Assembly (NCBI RefSeq): GCF_007713685.1
Contig: NZ_VMRJ01000002.1
Span: 806,001 to 870,000 of the forward strand
DNA from: Hymenobacter setariae
GTDB taxonomy: Bacteria > Bacteroidota > Bacteroidia > Cytophagales > Hymenobacteraceae
Direction: 5' to 3'
DNA: 64,000 nt
In this document: positions 42,357 through 54,260 of the stretch, in pieces
Layout of the letters: each line of letters starts with the position of its first letter
Numbering within the stretch: the first letter of the stretch is position 1
The notes under the pieces: generated by a model
Seen by the model: only the letters and a program-made list of their open reading frames with translations
What the model was told of the DNA's origin: nothing
Databases searched by the model: none
Made by a program: the position numbers and the translations under genes

Positions 42357-44465
42357 TTAGGTGTGGGGTTGGGCCGCTTTGAACTTGATGACGAGTAGTG
42401 TTTGGTCGTCGTGCAAGGGCTGGCCGCTGCTAAACTCCTGCACATCGTGGCGCAAGTGTTCGTTGATTTCTTCGGCCGATTGGTAAAAGCAGGCTTCTAG
42501 CATCTGGCGCAGGCGTTCCTCGCCATACTCATTGCCCTCGCCATCGCGGGCTTCCACAATGCCATCGGTGTAAATAACCATGACATCGCCGGGATTATAA
42601 TCCCAAAATTGATTTTTGACGTGCTTCTCGTAGCCCGCATCGCGAATGATACCTAGGCCCAGACCCTCCGTGCGAAAGTAGCTAACTTCTTCCTTAATGG
42701 AGTGGTAATAGAGCGTGTGGCAATGCCCAGCTCGTGCAAAACTGAAGCCTCCGGCTTGGTAATCAATCAGGTAAAAGGCAGCCGTGATAAACGACGAGCG
42801 CTCTAGGCAGTGCGTGAGGGCCTCATTAGCCTGCACCATAAAGCGGTGCGGGTCGGGGTAGCGGTCGCGCTCTTTTTTGGCCAATGGGTTGGCTTGCATC
42901 AGGGCGTGGAAGATGCCTTTCATCTGGGCGGTGTGGAAAGCCGCCGTAACCCCTTTGCCCGATACGTCACCGATGAGCACTGCTAGTTTTTGGCCCGGCA
43001 AGTGCAAAAAGTCGTAGAAGTCGCCACCTACTTCCTTGGCCGCCTGGGCATAGGTGCTGATTTCAAACCAGTCGTCGGTGGGCAGGCGCTTCGGAATGAG
43101 GCGCTCCTGCACCAGTGCCGCAATGCGGAGCTCGTCTTGCGTGCGCTGATTGCTGAGCGATTCTTGCGCAAGCTGTAGGTTTTCGAGACTAAGTACCGTT
43201 TGGGCCGTGAAGGTGTGCAGAATGCTAAGAACCTCCGAGTCAAACGCGTGCGGCTCCTTGTGCAGGAGCAGCAGCGAGCCGTAATTGTGCGTGGCACTCT
43301 GCAGCGGTAGCACTGCCATAGACCCGTAAGGCGTGCTAAGGGCTTCTAGGCGCTTAGAGCGCTCTAGGTTATTATCAATCAGCTCTGGCGCGCGCAGCGT
43401 ACCTGGCAGCGGCGCGAGCAGTGGCGCTAACAGGGAGATATCATCGGCGGCAAACTGATAGCGCAATGGTGTGAGCGGCGACTTAGCTAACTCGCCAGGC
43501 TGGCGCTCGGGTAGCAAGACGGCCGCATTAGCCTTAATCGTTTGAATAGCCGAGTTGAATAGCATCTGGTAGATTTCAGGCGCTGATTGGCCACGCTGAA
43601 TAATCTGACTCAGGTGCTGCAAGCCCAGAATTTCGGCCCGCCGCTGCTCAAAAACTTCGGCAATTGGGAGGTTGAACAACGTAATCAGCAAACCTGCAAT
43701 GGCGTAGAAGCTGGCGAAAAACGAGCTCAGTACCAAAAAAGAAAGCTGCGTAGCGGGCGCTAGTAATACAGGGTCGGCCTGGGCATTGCGCAGGTAAAAC
43801 AAAAACAGCAGGGTAAAGCCTAGAATGCCCAGTTGCAGTAAGATAGCCTGCCACTTCTGCGAATTGTTGAGGTAGGCTACCCAGCGCTGGTGCCCACTTA
43901 GGTACACCCCAAACAACGCCAGCCCAATGCCTATCCCAAGCCGTAAGCCCGGTGACATCTGCCACACGAGCAATTGCATTAGCAGAGCCAGCCCTAGGGT
44001 TAGCTCAAAAACCAGCCATTCGCGCCGCAGCTTGGCGCCACCTCGAAAGCTGACCAGCGAGCGCCAAGCATAAAGCGTTTGGGCCAGAAAGATGATGAAT
44101 AGGGCCAGCGCAATGGTATACACCACGGCGGTGATAATGTTGCCGGGCAAGGGGAGTGCGTGCGCCGCCGCTGCGCGGTCAACCCCGATAAGCACCATAA
44201 GGGCCACGCTAAGTGTTAGTCCTCGGCGGAAAAGCACTCGCAGCAGCCCGATAAAATTTTGGCCAACCAGCGCATCGGGCTGCACCCGCATGTAAAGAAA
44301 CACGCAAGCTGCAAAGCTTCCTTGCGCTACTAGCAGCACCCAACGTGGCCAGTCGGCTGACAGGCCTGGAATGGGTTGCCCTCGGCTTAAGGTGCTGAGT
44401 AGCAGCATGAGCCAGCACAAGCCGGCAGCTACCAGAAACCAAGCAGAATGGCGAATTTTGGGCAT
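42357..44465 (-). CDS. Membrane PP2C/SpoIIE-type phosphatase with GAF domain
   Basis: About 702 residues from ATG 44465; 44489 is an alternative, and longer frames run over the promoter box at 44532. The N-terminal third has seven to eight membrane helices (MASE-like sensor); then a GAF-like domain (about 290-440), and a PP2C_SpoIIE domain with EVGGDFYDFL, IGDVSGKG (metal-binding Asp) and MVIYTDGIVEARD. It dephosphorylates the STAS partner, linking a membrane signal to the switch. First gene of the module. Confidence 0.9.
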   Translation of the reverse strand: MPKIRHSAWFLVAAGLCWLMLLLSTLSRGQPIPGLSADWPRWVLLVAQGSFAACVFLYMRVQPDALVGQNFIGLLRVLFRRGLTLSVALMVLIGVDRAAAAHALPLPGNIITAVVYTIALALFIIFLAQTLYAWRSLVSFRGGAKLRREWLVFELTLGLALLMQLLVWQMSPGLRLGIGIGLALFGVYLSGHQRWVAYLNNSQKWQAILLQLGILGFTLLFLFYLRNAQADPVLLAPATQLSFLVLSSFFASFYAIAGLLITLFNLPIAEVFEQRRAEILGLQHLSQIIQRGQSAPEIYQMLFNSAIQTIKANAAVLLPERQPGELAKSPLTPLRYQFAADDISLLAPLLAPLPGTLRAPELIDNNLERSKRLEALSTPYGSMAVLPLQSATHNYGSLLLLHKEPHAFDSEVLSILHTFTAQTVLSLENLQLAQESLSNQRTQDELRIAALVQERLIPKRLPTDDWFEISTYAQAAKEVGGDFYDFLHLPGQKLAVLIGDVSGKGVTAAFHTAQMKGIFHALMQANPLAKKERDRYPDPHRFMVQANEALTHCLERSSFITAAFYLIDYQAGGFSFARAGHCHTLYYHSIKEEVSYFRTEGLGLGIIRDAGYEKHVKNQFWDYNPGDVMVIYTDGIVEARDGEGNEYGEERLRQMLEACFYQSAEEINEHLRHDVQEFSSGQPLHDDQTLLVIKFKAAQPHT

Positions 44466-44531
44466 AAGAAGCGTGAAGGTAAACCCCATCGGCGCTAATA
44501 TCCCGCTATTCTCCGCTGGCCGTTGGAAAAG

Positions 44532-44539
44532 CAAAAATA
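44532..44539 (-). promoter_or_regulatory. Promoter -7 box for the PP2C module
   Basis: TATTTTTG on the minus strand, 67 bases before ATG 44465, with TTG 16 bases upstream. Confidence 0.5.
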
Positions 44540-44556
44540 CACCTTGAGCCAGTACC

Positions 44557-44594
44557 AACAGCGGCGGCCTACCCTAGGGCATGCCGCCGCTGTT
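44557..44594. terminator. guaB terminator hairpin with CCTAGG loop
   Basis: AACAGCGGCGGC pairs with GCCGCCGCTGTT; the 14-base loop contains ACCCTAGGGC. No strong T-run on the minus strand. Confidence 0.6.
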
Positions 44595-44598
44595 AGAG

Positions 44599-46125
<1,527 letters not shown>

Positions 46126-46246
46126 TCAGATTGTGCCGACGTACCCAATGCGTATTTATACTGAGGGCTCATCTTTCTGGCACGGTCTTCGTTTAGGGAT
46201 ATACGTTCTCGATTTTCTCCAACCTTCCCTAAACAGACTTACTATT

Positions 46247-46426
46247 ATGTTGTCGCTCCTTTTTCGTCGGGCTCTGCCCCTCCTAGTACTTGGAAGTATC
46301 ACGCTGAGCTCGTGCGTAGTGCACGAACATGACCGGGGCCGTGGCTATGGCCGCCGAGGCTACGACCGTGGCCATGGCCACGGCCACCACGACCGGGGGT
46401 ATGGCTATGGCTACGGCCGCCACTAA
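46247..46426 (+). CDS. Small Gly/His/Tyr/Arg-rich lipoprotein
   Basis: 59 residues from ATG 46247. A signal peptide ends in a lipobox (ITLSSC). The mature part is low-complexity, with GRGYGRRGYDRGHGHGHHDRGY repeated pattern (positions 29-50), nine-odd histidines and no hydrophobic core. It may bind metal through His or coat the cell wall; no function known. A longer upstream frame to 46061 overlaps guaB and is not credible. Followed by a 20-base-stem terminator. Confidence 0.65.
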   Translation: MLSLLFRRALPLLVLGSITLSSCVVHEHDRGRGYGRRGYDRGHGHGHHDRGYGYGYGRH

Positions 46427-46455
46427 TCTCTAGGTCAATAAAATAACCTTAACTT

Positions 46456-46499
46456 AACGCAAAGCGCCGCTGCCTACCTAGGCAGCGGCGCTTTGCGTT
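46456..46499. terminator. Bidirectional terminator, 20-base perfect stem
   Basis: Arms 46456-46475 and 46480-46499, loop ACCT; CCTAGG straddles the loop and arm. Between the small lipoprotein gene and the FRG gene. Confidence 0.8.
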
Positions 46500-46509
46500 G
46501 GTGGTAGCT

Positions 46510-47361
46510 TTAGCCTGGTAGCTCGGCGCCTTCGCCCGTAATAGGCCGGCCCTGCGCCGACGAATAGTGCCGGTGCAGCCAGCGGCTGAGGCCTCCCAGC
46601 CCTGGCATGAGCACGCGCTCGGTGATATTAGCCTGGTCGAGCTTGTCGCGTACTTCCCACTTGAGGCGCGCCGGAATGCGAATGCGAAAGAAGAGCTCGG
46701 GTCGCTCGGCCAGCCAATTATGCAGCAGGGCCTGCGGGGTGCTCATGCACGAAAACAAGGCGTACTGATGTACGATGCGCGTGTCGAGGGAAGGCGGCTC
46801 CAGAAAAAGCACGAAGGGCTCTTCCTGGAGGTCTTGCAAGGCGGGGAGCGAAGGTGCGGCGGGCGACAGCAGCTCGGAGGTGAATACGTTGGAGCCCTCA
46901 CGGGCCAACACGCCTTGCAGGGCGGGGGGCAGTTGGTCGGCGGCCTTCACGTAGTTGAGCGCCCAAATAATACCGTCCTGGTGGTAAGCGTGCAGGTCGT
47001 CGGTAGCGAAGTGCAGGGCCACGTAGGGCGAGTAAGTCCAGTCGAGCAGGCGCGTGGGCAGGCCGTGGTGCTGGGCCAGCGCCAGCCAGTCCCAGACGGT
47101 GGCGCTGGGCGGTGTAGTGGTATCGCGGGCGTATTTGCGGAAGTTGCGCAGCAGGTGGTGTTCTAGCTCGTGGTAATTGCCACCTAGGCGCTGCAAGCTG
47201 GTGCTGAGCGTGTAGCCAAAGCTGCGCATGCCGCGGTACACAAACGGCGAGCGGTAGCGACCGAGGCGCGCATCCCAGGTATCGCGGAAAACCAGGTCTT
47301 GCAGATGCTGCCAGCTCTGGGCTTCAAAGTCGTTGGCGGAGTAGGAGGGAGGTGCGGGCAT
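46510..47361 (-). CDS. FRG-domain protein
   Basis: 283 residues, no signal peptide. FVYRGMRSFGY (about 40-50), AQHHGLPTRLLDWTYSPYVAL (about 96-116, partly quoted) and RIVHQYALFSC are the FRG signature (F-R-G residues). FRG domains occur in defence islands and toxin-like genes. No antitoxin or defence gene adjoins it: it sits between a small lipoprotein and a two-component system. Activity unproved. Confidence 0.87.
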   Translation of the reverse strand: MPAPPSYSANDFEAQSWQHLQDLVFRDTWDARLGRYRSPFVYRGMRSFGYTLSTSLQRLGGNYHELEHHLLRNFRKYARDTTTPPSATVWDWLALAQHHGLPTRLLDWTYSPYVALHFATDDLHAYHQDGIIWALNYVKAADQLPPALQGVLAREGSNVFTSELLSPAAPSLPALQDLQEEPFVLFLEPPSLDTRIVHQYALFSCMSTPQALLHNWLAERPELFFRIRIPARLKWEVRDKLDQANITERVLMPGLGGLSRWLHRHYSSAQGRPITGEGAELPG

Positions 47362-47440
47362 GGGGCTAAGGTAAAAGCACGGGCCTGCTCTCTAGGCTAG
47401 CGCGCAGCTTACTGCCATAGGCGCGGCGGTGGGTTCGGTG

Positions 47441-47448
47441 TATTTTTG
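47441..47448 (+). promoter_or_regulatory. Promoter -7 box for the two-component operon
   Basis: TATTTTTG, 27 bases before ATG 47476. Confidence 0.5.
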
Positions 47449-47475
47449 AAGCACTAAGCTTCTGCCCCACCCACC

Positions 47476-48156
47476 ATGAAAATTTTGCTCGTTGAAGACC
47501 ACGCCGAACTGGCGCGGAGCATTGCCAGCTACCTCGTGCAGGAGCACTACATCTGTGAGGTGGCGAGCACCTTCGACGAGGCGCGTGAAAAGCTGGCGCT
47601 GTTTAGCTACGATTGTGTGTTGCTCGATATTATGCTGCCCGATGGCAACGGCATCAACCTGCTCAAGCTACTGCGCAAGGAAGGCGTAGAAAGCAGCGTC
47701 GTTATTATCTCAGCCCAAAACGCGCTCGATTTTAAGCTCACTGGTCTCAGCGAAGGGGCCGACGACTACATCACGAAGCCGTTTCCGCTGCCAGAACTGC
47801 ATGCGCGCATCAAGGCCATTATGCGCCGCCGCAGCCCGCACAAAAACAACATCGTCACGTTTCGCGACATCACCGCCGACCTAGAGTCGCTGGAGTGCCG
47901 GGTGGGCGGTAAGCTGCTGAATCTTACCCGCAAGGAAACCAACCTGCTGCTCTATTTCATCAATAATAAGGGCCGGATGCTGACGCGCCAGGCCATTGCG
48001 GCGCACCTCTGGGGCGACTACACCGACAACCTAGACAGTGTGGATTTTGTGTATCAACACGTCAAAAACCTGCGCAAGAAAATAACCGACGCGGGTGGCC
48101 AAGACTATATCAGCACAGTGTATGGTTTTGGGTATAAGCTAAATGCACCCGAGTAG
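47476..48156 (+). CDS. OmpR-family response regulator
   Basis: 226 residues. Receiver domain with Glu/Asp pair ED at 7-8 and phosphoacceptor Asp51 (LLDIMLP), Lys in ITKPFPL; winged-helix domain from about 130 to the end (NLTRKETNLLLYF, YISTVYGFGYKL). Stop overlaps the GTG start of the kinase by one base, so they are translated together. Located directly before the dicarboxylate locus, for which it is a reasonable regulator. Confidence 0.93.
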   Translation: MKILLVEDHAELARSIASYLVQEHYICEVASTFDEAREKLALFSYDCVLLDIMLPDGNGINLLKLLRKEGVESSVVIISAQNALDFKLTGLSEGADDYITKPFPLPELHARIKAIMRRRSPHKNNIVTFRDITADLESLECRVGGKLLNLTRKETNLLLYFINNKGRMLTRQAIAAHLWGDYTDNLDSVDFVYQHVKNLRKKITDAGGQDYISTVYGFGYKLNAPE

Positions 48157-49427
48157 TGAAGCTTAATTATCGCTACACCATCGCCTACGCGGTTATCACG
48201 TTTTTCGTGCTCAGCATCGGGTTTGCTATCGTGTATGCGGCTTTGTCGCGTAGCGTCACGCAGGCTACTATCGGCCGGCTCGAGCACTTGAATGAGGTAG
48301 TGGCCACCCGCCTGCTTAGCAGCCGCGACGCTGCTGGCGAGTTCGGACGTCCTAATGTGCGCGTTCAGCTGCTACCCGACACCCTAGGGCGGCCGCGCAC
48401 GGTGCTAGTGCGCCCAGAGTGGGACCCGGCCCTGCAAGCGCGGGTGGTGGTGGTGCGCCTCACCACTTATCCGCTCGTCGGGCCATCGCGCTACGCCATC
48501 ACCAGCCGCGCCTCGGTGATTGAGCCGAGTGACGTGTACCTCACGGGCTTGATATTGGTGTTTGCCTGGACGTTCGTATTCCTGCTAGCTCTGGTGGTGA
48601 TACTGAGTGAGTTGATTTCCTGGCGTATTCTGCGGCCCTTCAATGCCACGCTGCGGGGCATCCAGCAGTTTCAGCTAGGGCAGAAAACGCCCATCGACCT
48701 GCCCCCTACTCGCACCGCCGAGTTTGAAGAACTTAATAGCTTTCTGGTGCGCATGACGGCCCGCGCCCAGCGTGACTACCAGGGCCTGCAAGAGTTTTCA
48801 GAAAATGCCTCGCACGAGCTCCAAACGCCCATCGCCAGTATCAAGGCCAAAATAGAGCTGCTGATGGATGCGGACGAGCTAGCTGAGAAGCAATTGCGCA
48901 CACTTGCTGCAATGCACGACGAGCTAGAGCGCCTCGCCAAAATCAACCAGGCCCTCACGCTGCTCGCCAAGCTTGAACACTACGAGTCGCGTCCCAGCGA
49001 CCTAGCCGACCTCAGCCAGTTGGTGCCGGCCACCGAAGCCGCTTTTGCCGACCTAGCTGAGATGAAGGGCCTCACCACTAGCCAGCACGTGGCGGCTGGA
49101 GTGCGCGTGCCTTTCGATGAATCGCTGGCGCAATTGCTGCTTAATAATCTATTTAGCAATGCCATCAGGCACAATGTGCCTGATGGCGAGGTGCGGGTAG
49201 AGCTGTCAGCCATAGAGCTGCTGCTAGCCAATACGGGGCTCGCGCCAACGGCCCCGGTTGAGGAGTTATTTGGGCGTTTTAAGAAAGGCAATGCGGCTCT
49301 TGATTCTATTGGGATTGGGCTGGCCATTGTTAGGCGCATCGGCGAGTTGTACGGGCACCAGGTCAGCTACGAGTATGCGGAGGGGTGGCACCGCTTGCGC
49401 GTGGTTTTTGGGGCGCTAGCGGAGTAG
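48156..49427 (+). CDS. Sensor histidine kinase
   Basis: 423 residues, GTG start overlapping the preceding stop. Two membrane helices (about 10-30 and 130-152) with a 100-residue periplasmic sensor domain, HAMP-like region, HisKA with His220 (ENASHELQTP) and HATPase_c with N-box LLNNLFSNAIRHN and GIGLAIVRRI. The G1 motif is reduced: LANTGLAP stands where D-x-G-x-G is expected, as in the Bacteroidota kinases of the BaeS type. Confidence 0.92.
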   Translation: MKLNYRYTIAYAVITFFVLSIGFAIVYAALSRSVTQATIGRLEHLNEVVATRLLSSRDAAGEFGRPNVRVQLLPDTLGRPRTVLVRPEWDPALQARVVVVRLTTYPLVGPSRYAITSRASVIEPSDVYLTGLILVFAWTFVFLLALVVILSELISWRILRPFNATLRGIQQFQLGQKTPIDLPPTRTAEFEELNSFLVRMTARAQRDYQGLQEFSENASHELQTPIASIKAKIELLMDADELAEKQLRTLAAMHDELERLAKINQALTLLAKLEHYESRPSDLADLSQLVPATEAAFADLAEMKGLTTSQHVAAGVRVPFDESLAQLLLNNLFSNAIRHNVPDGEVRVELSAIELLLANTGLAPTAPVEELFGRFKKGNAALDSIGIGLAIVRRIGELYGHQVSYEYAEGWHRLRVVFGALAE

Positions 49428-49443
49428 AAGAATTGGGGCGCGT

Positions 49444-49481
49444 GAAATTTCAAGTAAATCATAAGGTTTATTTGAAATTTC
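49444..49481. promoter_or_regulatory. Inverted repeat with two GAAATTTC boxes, candidate operator
   Basis: 15-base arms (49444-49458, 49467-49481) with one G-T pair; each ends in the palindrome GAAATTTC. Centres of the boxes are 30 bases apart, near three turns. Lies between the kinase gene and the MHS transporter; may bind the adjacent response regulator or act as a terminator. Confidence 0.45.
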
Positions 49482-49580
49482 TATAAAATTGGGTTTCTCC
49501 TTTGTATCGTCTTCTAGGGTGAGTGAATACTTACTCCGGCAAGACATCCCACTCTCGCCCTTCCCAATTCCCACACTTCG

Positions 49581-50942
49581 GTGGCTCAACTGCTCTCGCC
49601 CGTTTTGCTTGCCCCCTCTGCTAGCGCGAAGCCCGCCCGGCCGGAAAATATTTCCAATCGCCGACTGCGGGCTATTCTAAGCGGTTCGGTGGGTAATCTA
49701 GTGGAGTGGTACGATTGGTACGTTTTCTCAGCATTCTCGCTGTACTTCTCGGGCTCCTTTTTTCCCTCTGACGACGCCACCGCGCAGTTGCTGCACACGG
49801 CTGGCATCTTCGCCCTAGGGTTCCTGATGCGGCCTATTGGGGGTTGGATGTTTGGGCGCATAGCCGACAAGGTGGGCCGCAAGCAGTCCATGACTTTGTC
49901 GGTGCTGCTCATGTCGCTGGGCTCCCTGCTCATTGCCCTTACGCCTACCTATCAAACGGTAGGCCTCGTCGCCCCGGTGATGCTGCTCACGGCCCGGCTG
50001 TTGCAGGGCCTGAGCGTAGGCGGTGAGTATGGCGTATCGGCCACGTATTTGGCTGAGATGGCGACGCCGCAGCGCCGGGGCTTCTATTCCAGCTTCTTGT
50101 ATCTGACCCTTATAGTGGCGCAGTTGCTGGCCCTAGGTATCCAACTGGTGCTGCAAAAGTGGCTGCTCAGCGAGGTACAGTTGCTGGCCTGGGGCTGGCG
50201 TATTCCATTTGCCATTGGTGCGGCTTTGTCAGTGGTGGCGCTGCTGCTGCGCAGCAACCTCGACGAAACCAGCGATTTTGAAGCGCAGCGGCACACGCCC
50301 GAGGAGCGGCGCGGCAGCTTGCGGGTGCTGCGGCAGCATCCGCGTGCCGTGCTCACGGTGGTGGGGCTCACCATGGGCGGCACGCTGGCGTTTTACACCT
50401 TCACGGCCTACATGCCCAAGTTTTTGGTGAATACCACGCACATGAGCAAGTCGGCCGCGGCCAATATCTGCTTTCTGTCTTTGCTGGGGTTTGCGGCCTT
50501 GCAACCAGTGTTTGGGGCGCTATCCGACCGCATTGGGCGGCGGCCGCTGCTGCTGTTTTTCGGGGTGTTTGGGGCCTTGGGCACAGTGCCCCTGCTCATG
50601 GCGCTCAGCCACACCAGCAGTCCGTGGGCGGCGCTGGGGCTGCTGCTCGTGGCGCTCACCATTGTGAGCGGCTATAGCGGCATCAATGCCGTGGTGAAGG
50701 CTGAGCTGTTTCCGGTCGAAATCCGGGCCCTAGGTATCGGGTTGCCGCACGCGCTCACGGTAGCCGTATTTGGTGGCACGGCCGAGTACATCGCCCTGTG
50801 GTGCAAGGGCGCGGGCCACGAGGCCTACTTCTACTACTACATCGCAGGCTGCATTGGCATCTCGCTCCTGCTCTTCTTGACGATGGCCGAAACCCGGCCT
50901 ACCCGGCCTACCCGGCCGCTCGGCCAGGCCGCAAGGCCCTAG
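49581..50942 (+). CDS. MFS transporter, metabolite:H+ symporter (MHS) type
   Basis: 453 residues from a GTG start (MAQLLSPVLL after initiation); no ATG is better. Twelve membrane helices; GSVGNLVEWYDWYVFSAFS (about 34-52) is the MHS signature, with GRIADKVGRK in loop 2-3, similar to alpha-ketoglutarate permease KgtP and ProP. It likely imports a carboxylate. Next gene is pckA. TAG stop in CCTAGG. Confidence 0.92.
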   Translation: MAQLLSPVLLAPSASAKPARPENISNRRLRAILSGSVGNLVEWYDWYVFSAFSLYFSGSFFPSDDATAQLLHTAGIFALGFLMRPIGGWMFGRIADKVGRKQSMTLSVLLMSLGSLLIALTPTYQTVGLVAPVMLLTARLLQGLSVGGEYGVSATYLAEMATPQRRGFYSSFLYLTLIVAQLLALGIQLVLQKWLLSEVQLLAWGWRIPFAIGAALSVVALLLRSNLDETSDFEAQRHTPEERRGSLRVLRQHPRAVLTVVGLTMGGTLAFYTFTAYMPKFLVNTTHMSKSAAANICFLSLLGFAALQPVFGALSDRIGRRPLLLFFGVFGALGTVPLLMALSHTSSPWAALGLLLVALTIVSGYSGINAVVKAELFPVEIRALGIGLPHALTVAVFGGTAEYIALWCKGAGHEAYFYYYIAGCIGISLLLFLTMAETRPTRPTRPLGQAARP

Positions 50943-51037
50943 GTGATTATCAACTACTTGCTGGATTTGAATCAGATAAGCTTCGCGCTGCTCGCGAGGG
51001 CTTCTGTAACTGCATTACCCTTTCCCACCCCACTCGT

Positions 51038-52663
<1,626 letters not shown>

Positions 52664-52796
52664 GTCGCTAGCTGCCCTTACTCGGCAATTGTCTTAAGGC
52701 TTCTGGCTTGGTAGGGCGTGGTCTTCAAAAAGCTTCACTGGGCCGTGCCTTAGCCTTACTACCGCTACATTCCCACCCTCTTCTCTTTGCTTTAGT

Positions 52797-54128
52797 ATGA
52801 AACGCTGGTATTCTAACCTTACCGTGCAGGTGCTCACGGCCATTGCCCTAGGGGTAGTGGTGGGCGCGCTTTTTCCTAAGTTCGGCGCGGCACTCAAGCC
52901 AGTGGCCGACACGTTTATCAACCTCATCAAAATGTTGATTGCGCCCATCATTTTCCTGACTGTTGTGCTCGGCATTGCGGGCATGGGCAGCATGAAGAAA
53001 GTGGGCCGTGTGGGCGGTAAAGCTCTTCTTTACTTCGAAATAGTGACGACGCTGGCCCTGGCCATCGGCATCGGGGTGGCCAACCTGACCCATCCCGGCG
53101 CGGGGGTACAGGCCACCGCCCAGGCTGTGCTACACGACAGCAAGAAAGCTGAAGAAGCCGCTAAATTCACCGAGAAAGCGGGCGAGATGAACTGGGTTGA
53201 GTTCTTCACCCACATTGTGCCTAGCAACGTAGTCGAGGCCTTTGCCAAGGGCGACATTTTGCAAGTGCTACTGTTTGCGGTGCTTTTCGGCTTGGCGCTC
53301 AATCGTATGGGTCAGGTGGCTCAGCCATTGGTAAAGACTTTTGACCGGTTATCGCACGCCATGTTTGGGGTGCTGGCCATCGTGATGAAGTTGGCCCCGC
53401 TGGGCGCGTTTGGCGGCATGGCTTTCACTATTGGCAAGTATGGTATTGCCACGCTGCTGCCGCTAGGCAAGCTTATGCTGGTCGTGTACACGACGATGTT
53501 CCTCTTCATCTTCGTAGTGCTCAATCTCATCTTGCGCTACTATAAGTTGCGCCTAGGTCCCTATTTGCGCTTTATAAAAGAAGAAATCCTGCTGGTGCTC
53601 GGCACGTCGTCGTCGGAGTCGGCGCTGCCGCGCATGATAGATAAGATGGAGCGCCTAGGGTGCTCGCGTTCGGTGGCCGGGTTGGTTATTCCCACGGGCT
53701 ATTCCTTTAACCTGGACGGCACTTCTATCTACCTGTCCATCGCGGTTATTTTTCTGGCCCAGGCCTTTAATATTCCGCTTTCCTTCACGCAGCAGCTCAC
53801 GCTCATTGCTATTCTGATAGTTACGAGCAAGGGCGCGGCGGGCGTCACGGGCTCGGGCTTCATCGTATTGGCTTCTACGCTGGCGGCCACCAAGGTTATT
53901 CCGGTCGAGAGCGTAGCGCTGTTGCTGGGCGTCGACCGCTTCATGAGCGAGGCCCGCGCCATTACCAACGTTATCGGCAACGGCGTGGCGACGCTGGTGA
54001 TTGCCAAGAGCGAGGGCGAGTTTGACGAGGCGCGCTACCAACTGGCCTTGCAAGGCAATTCGGTACCAGATGCGCGTGCCGCCGAGCCGGTGGCCGAGCT
54101 GCCGCTCGTGGAAATAGCGCGGCACTAG
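52797..54128 (+). CDS. Dicarboxylate/amino acid:cation symporter (DAACS)
   Basis: 443 residues. The DAACS motifs are present: [19 protein letters not shown] in hairpin 1 (about 265-283), [22 protein letters not shown] (about 300-321, NLDGT for the canonical NMDGT), and the C-terminal [19 protein letters not shown]. Family members are DctA and GltP/GltT. With pckA upstream a C4-dicarboxylate substrate is favoured, but glutamate or aspartate is possible. Confidence 0.93.
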   Translation: MKRWYSNLTVQVLTAIALGVVVGALFPKFGAALKPVADTFINLIKMLIAPIIFLTVVLGIAGMGSMKKVGRVGGKALLYFEIVTTLALAIGIGVANLTHPGAGVQATAQAVLHDSKKAEEAAKFTEKAGEMNWVEFFTHIVPSNVVEAFAKGDILQVLLFAVLFGLALNRMGQVAQPLVKTFDRLSHAMFGVLAIVMKLAPLGAFGGMAFTIGKYGIATLLPLGKLMLVVYTTMFLFIFVVLNLILRYYKLRLGPYLRFIKEEILLVLGTSSSESALPRMIDKMERLGCSRSVAGLVIPTGYSFNLDGTSIYLSIAVIFLAQAFNIPLSFTQQLTLIAILIVTSKGAAGVTGSGFIVLASTLAATKVIPVESVALLLGVDRFMSEARAITNVIGNGVATLVIAKSEGEFDEARYQLALQGNSVPDARAAEPVAELPLVEIARH

Positions 54129-54260
54129 ATTCCTCGCTGGGGTAAGTGTCTCTCACCCCAATAACAACACAATCGGGTACTGTCTTTTTTCGGCCTAGGT
54201 CGAAAGCGGGCCGCGCCTTGCTCTTTTTCTTTCATTCCCACCCACTTTACGTTATTGATA

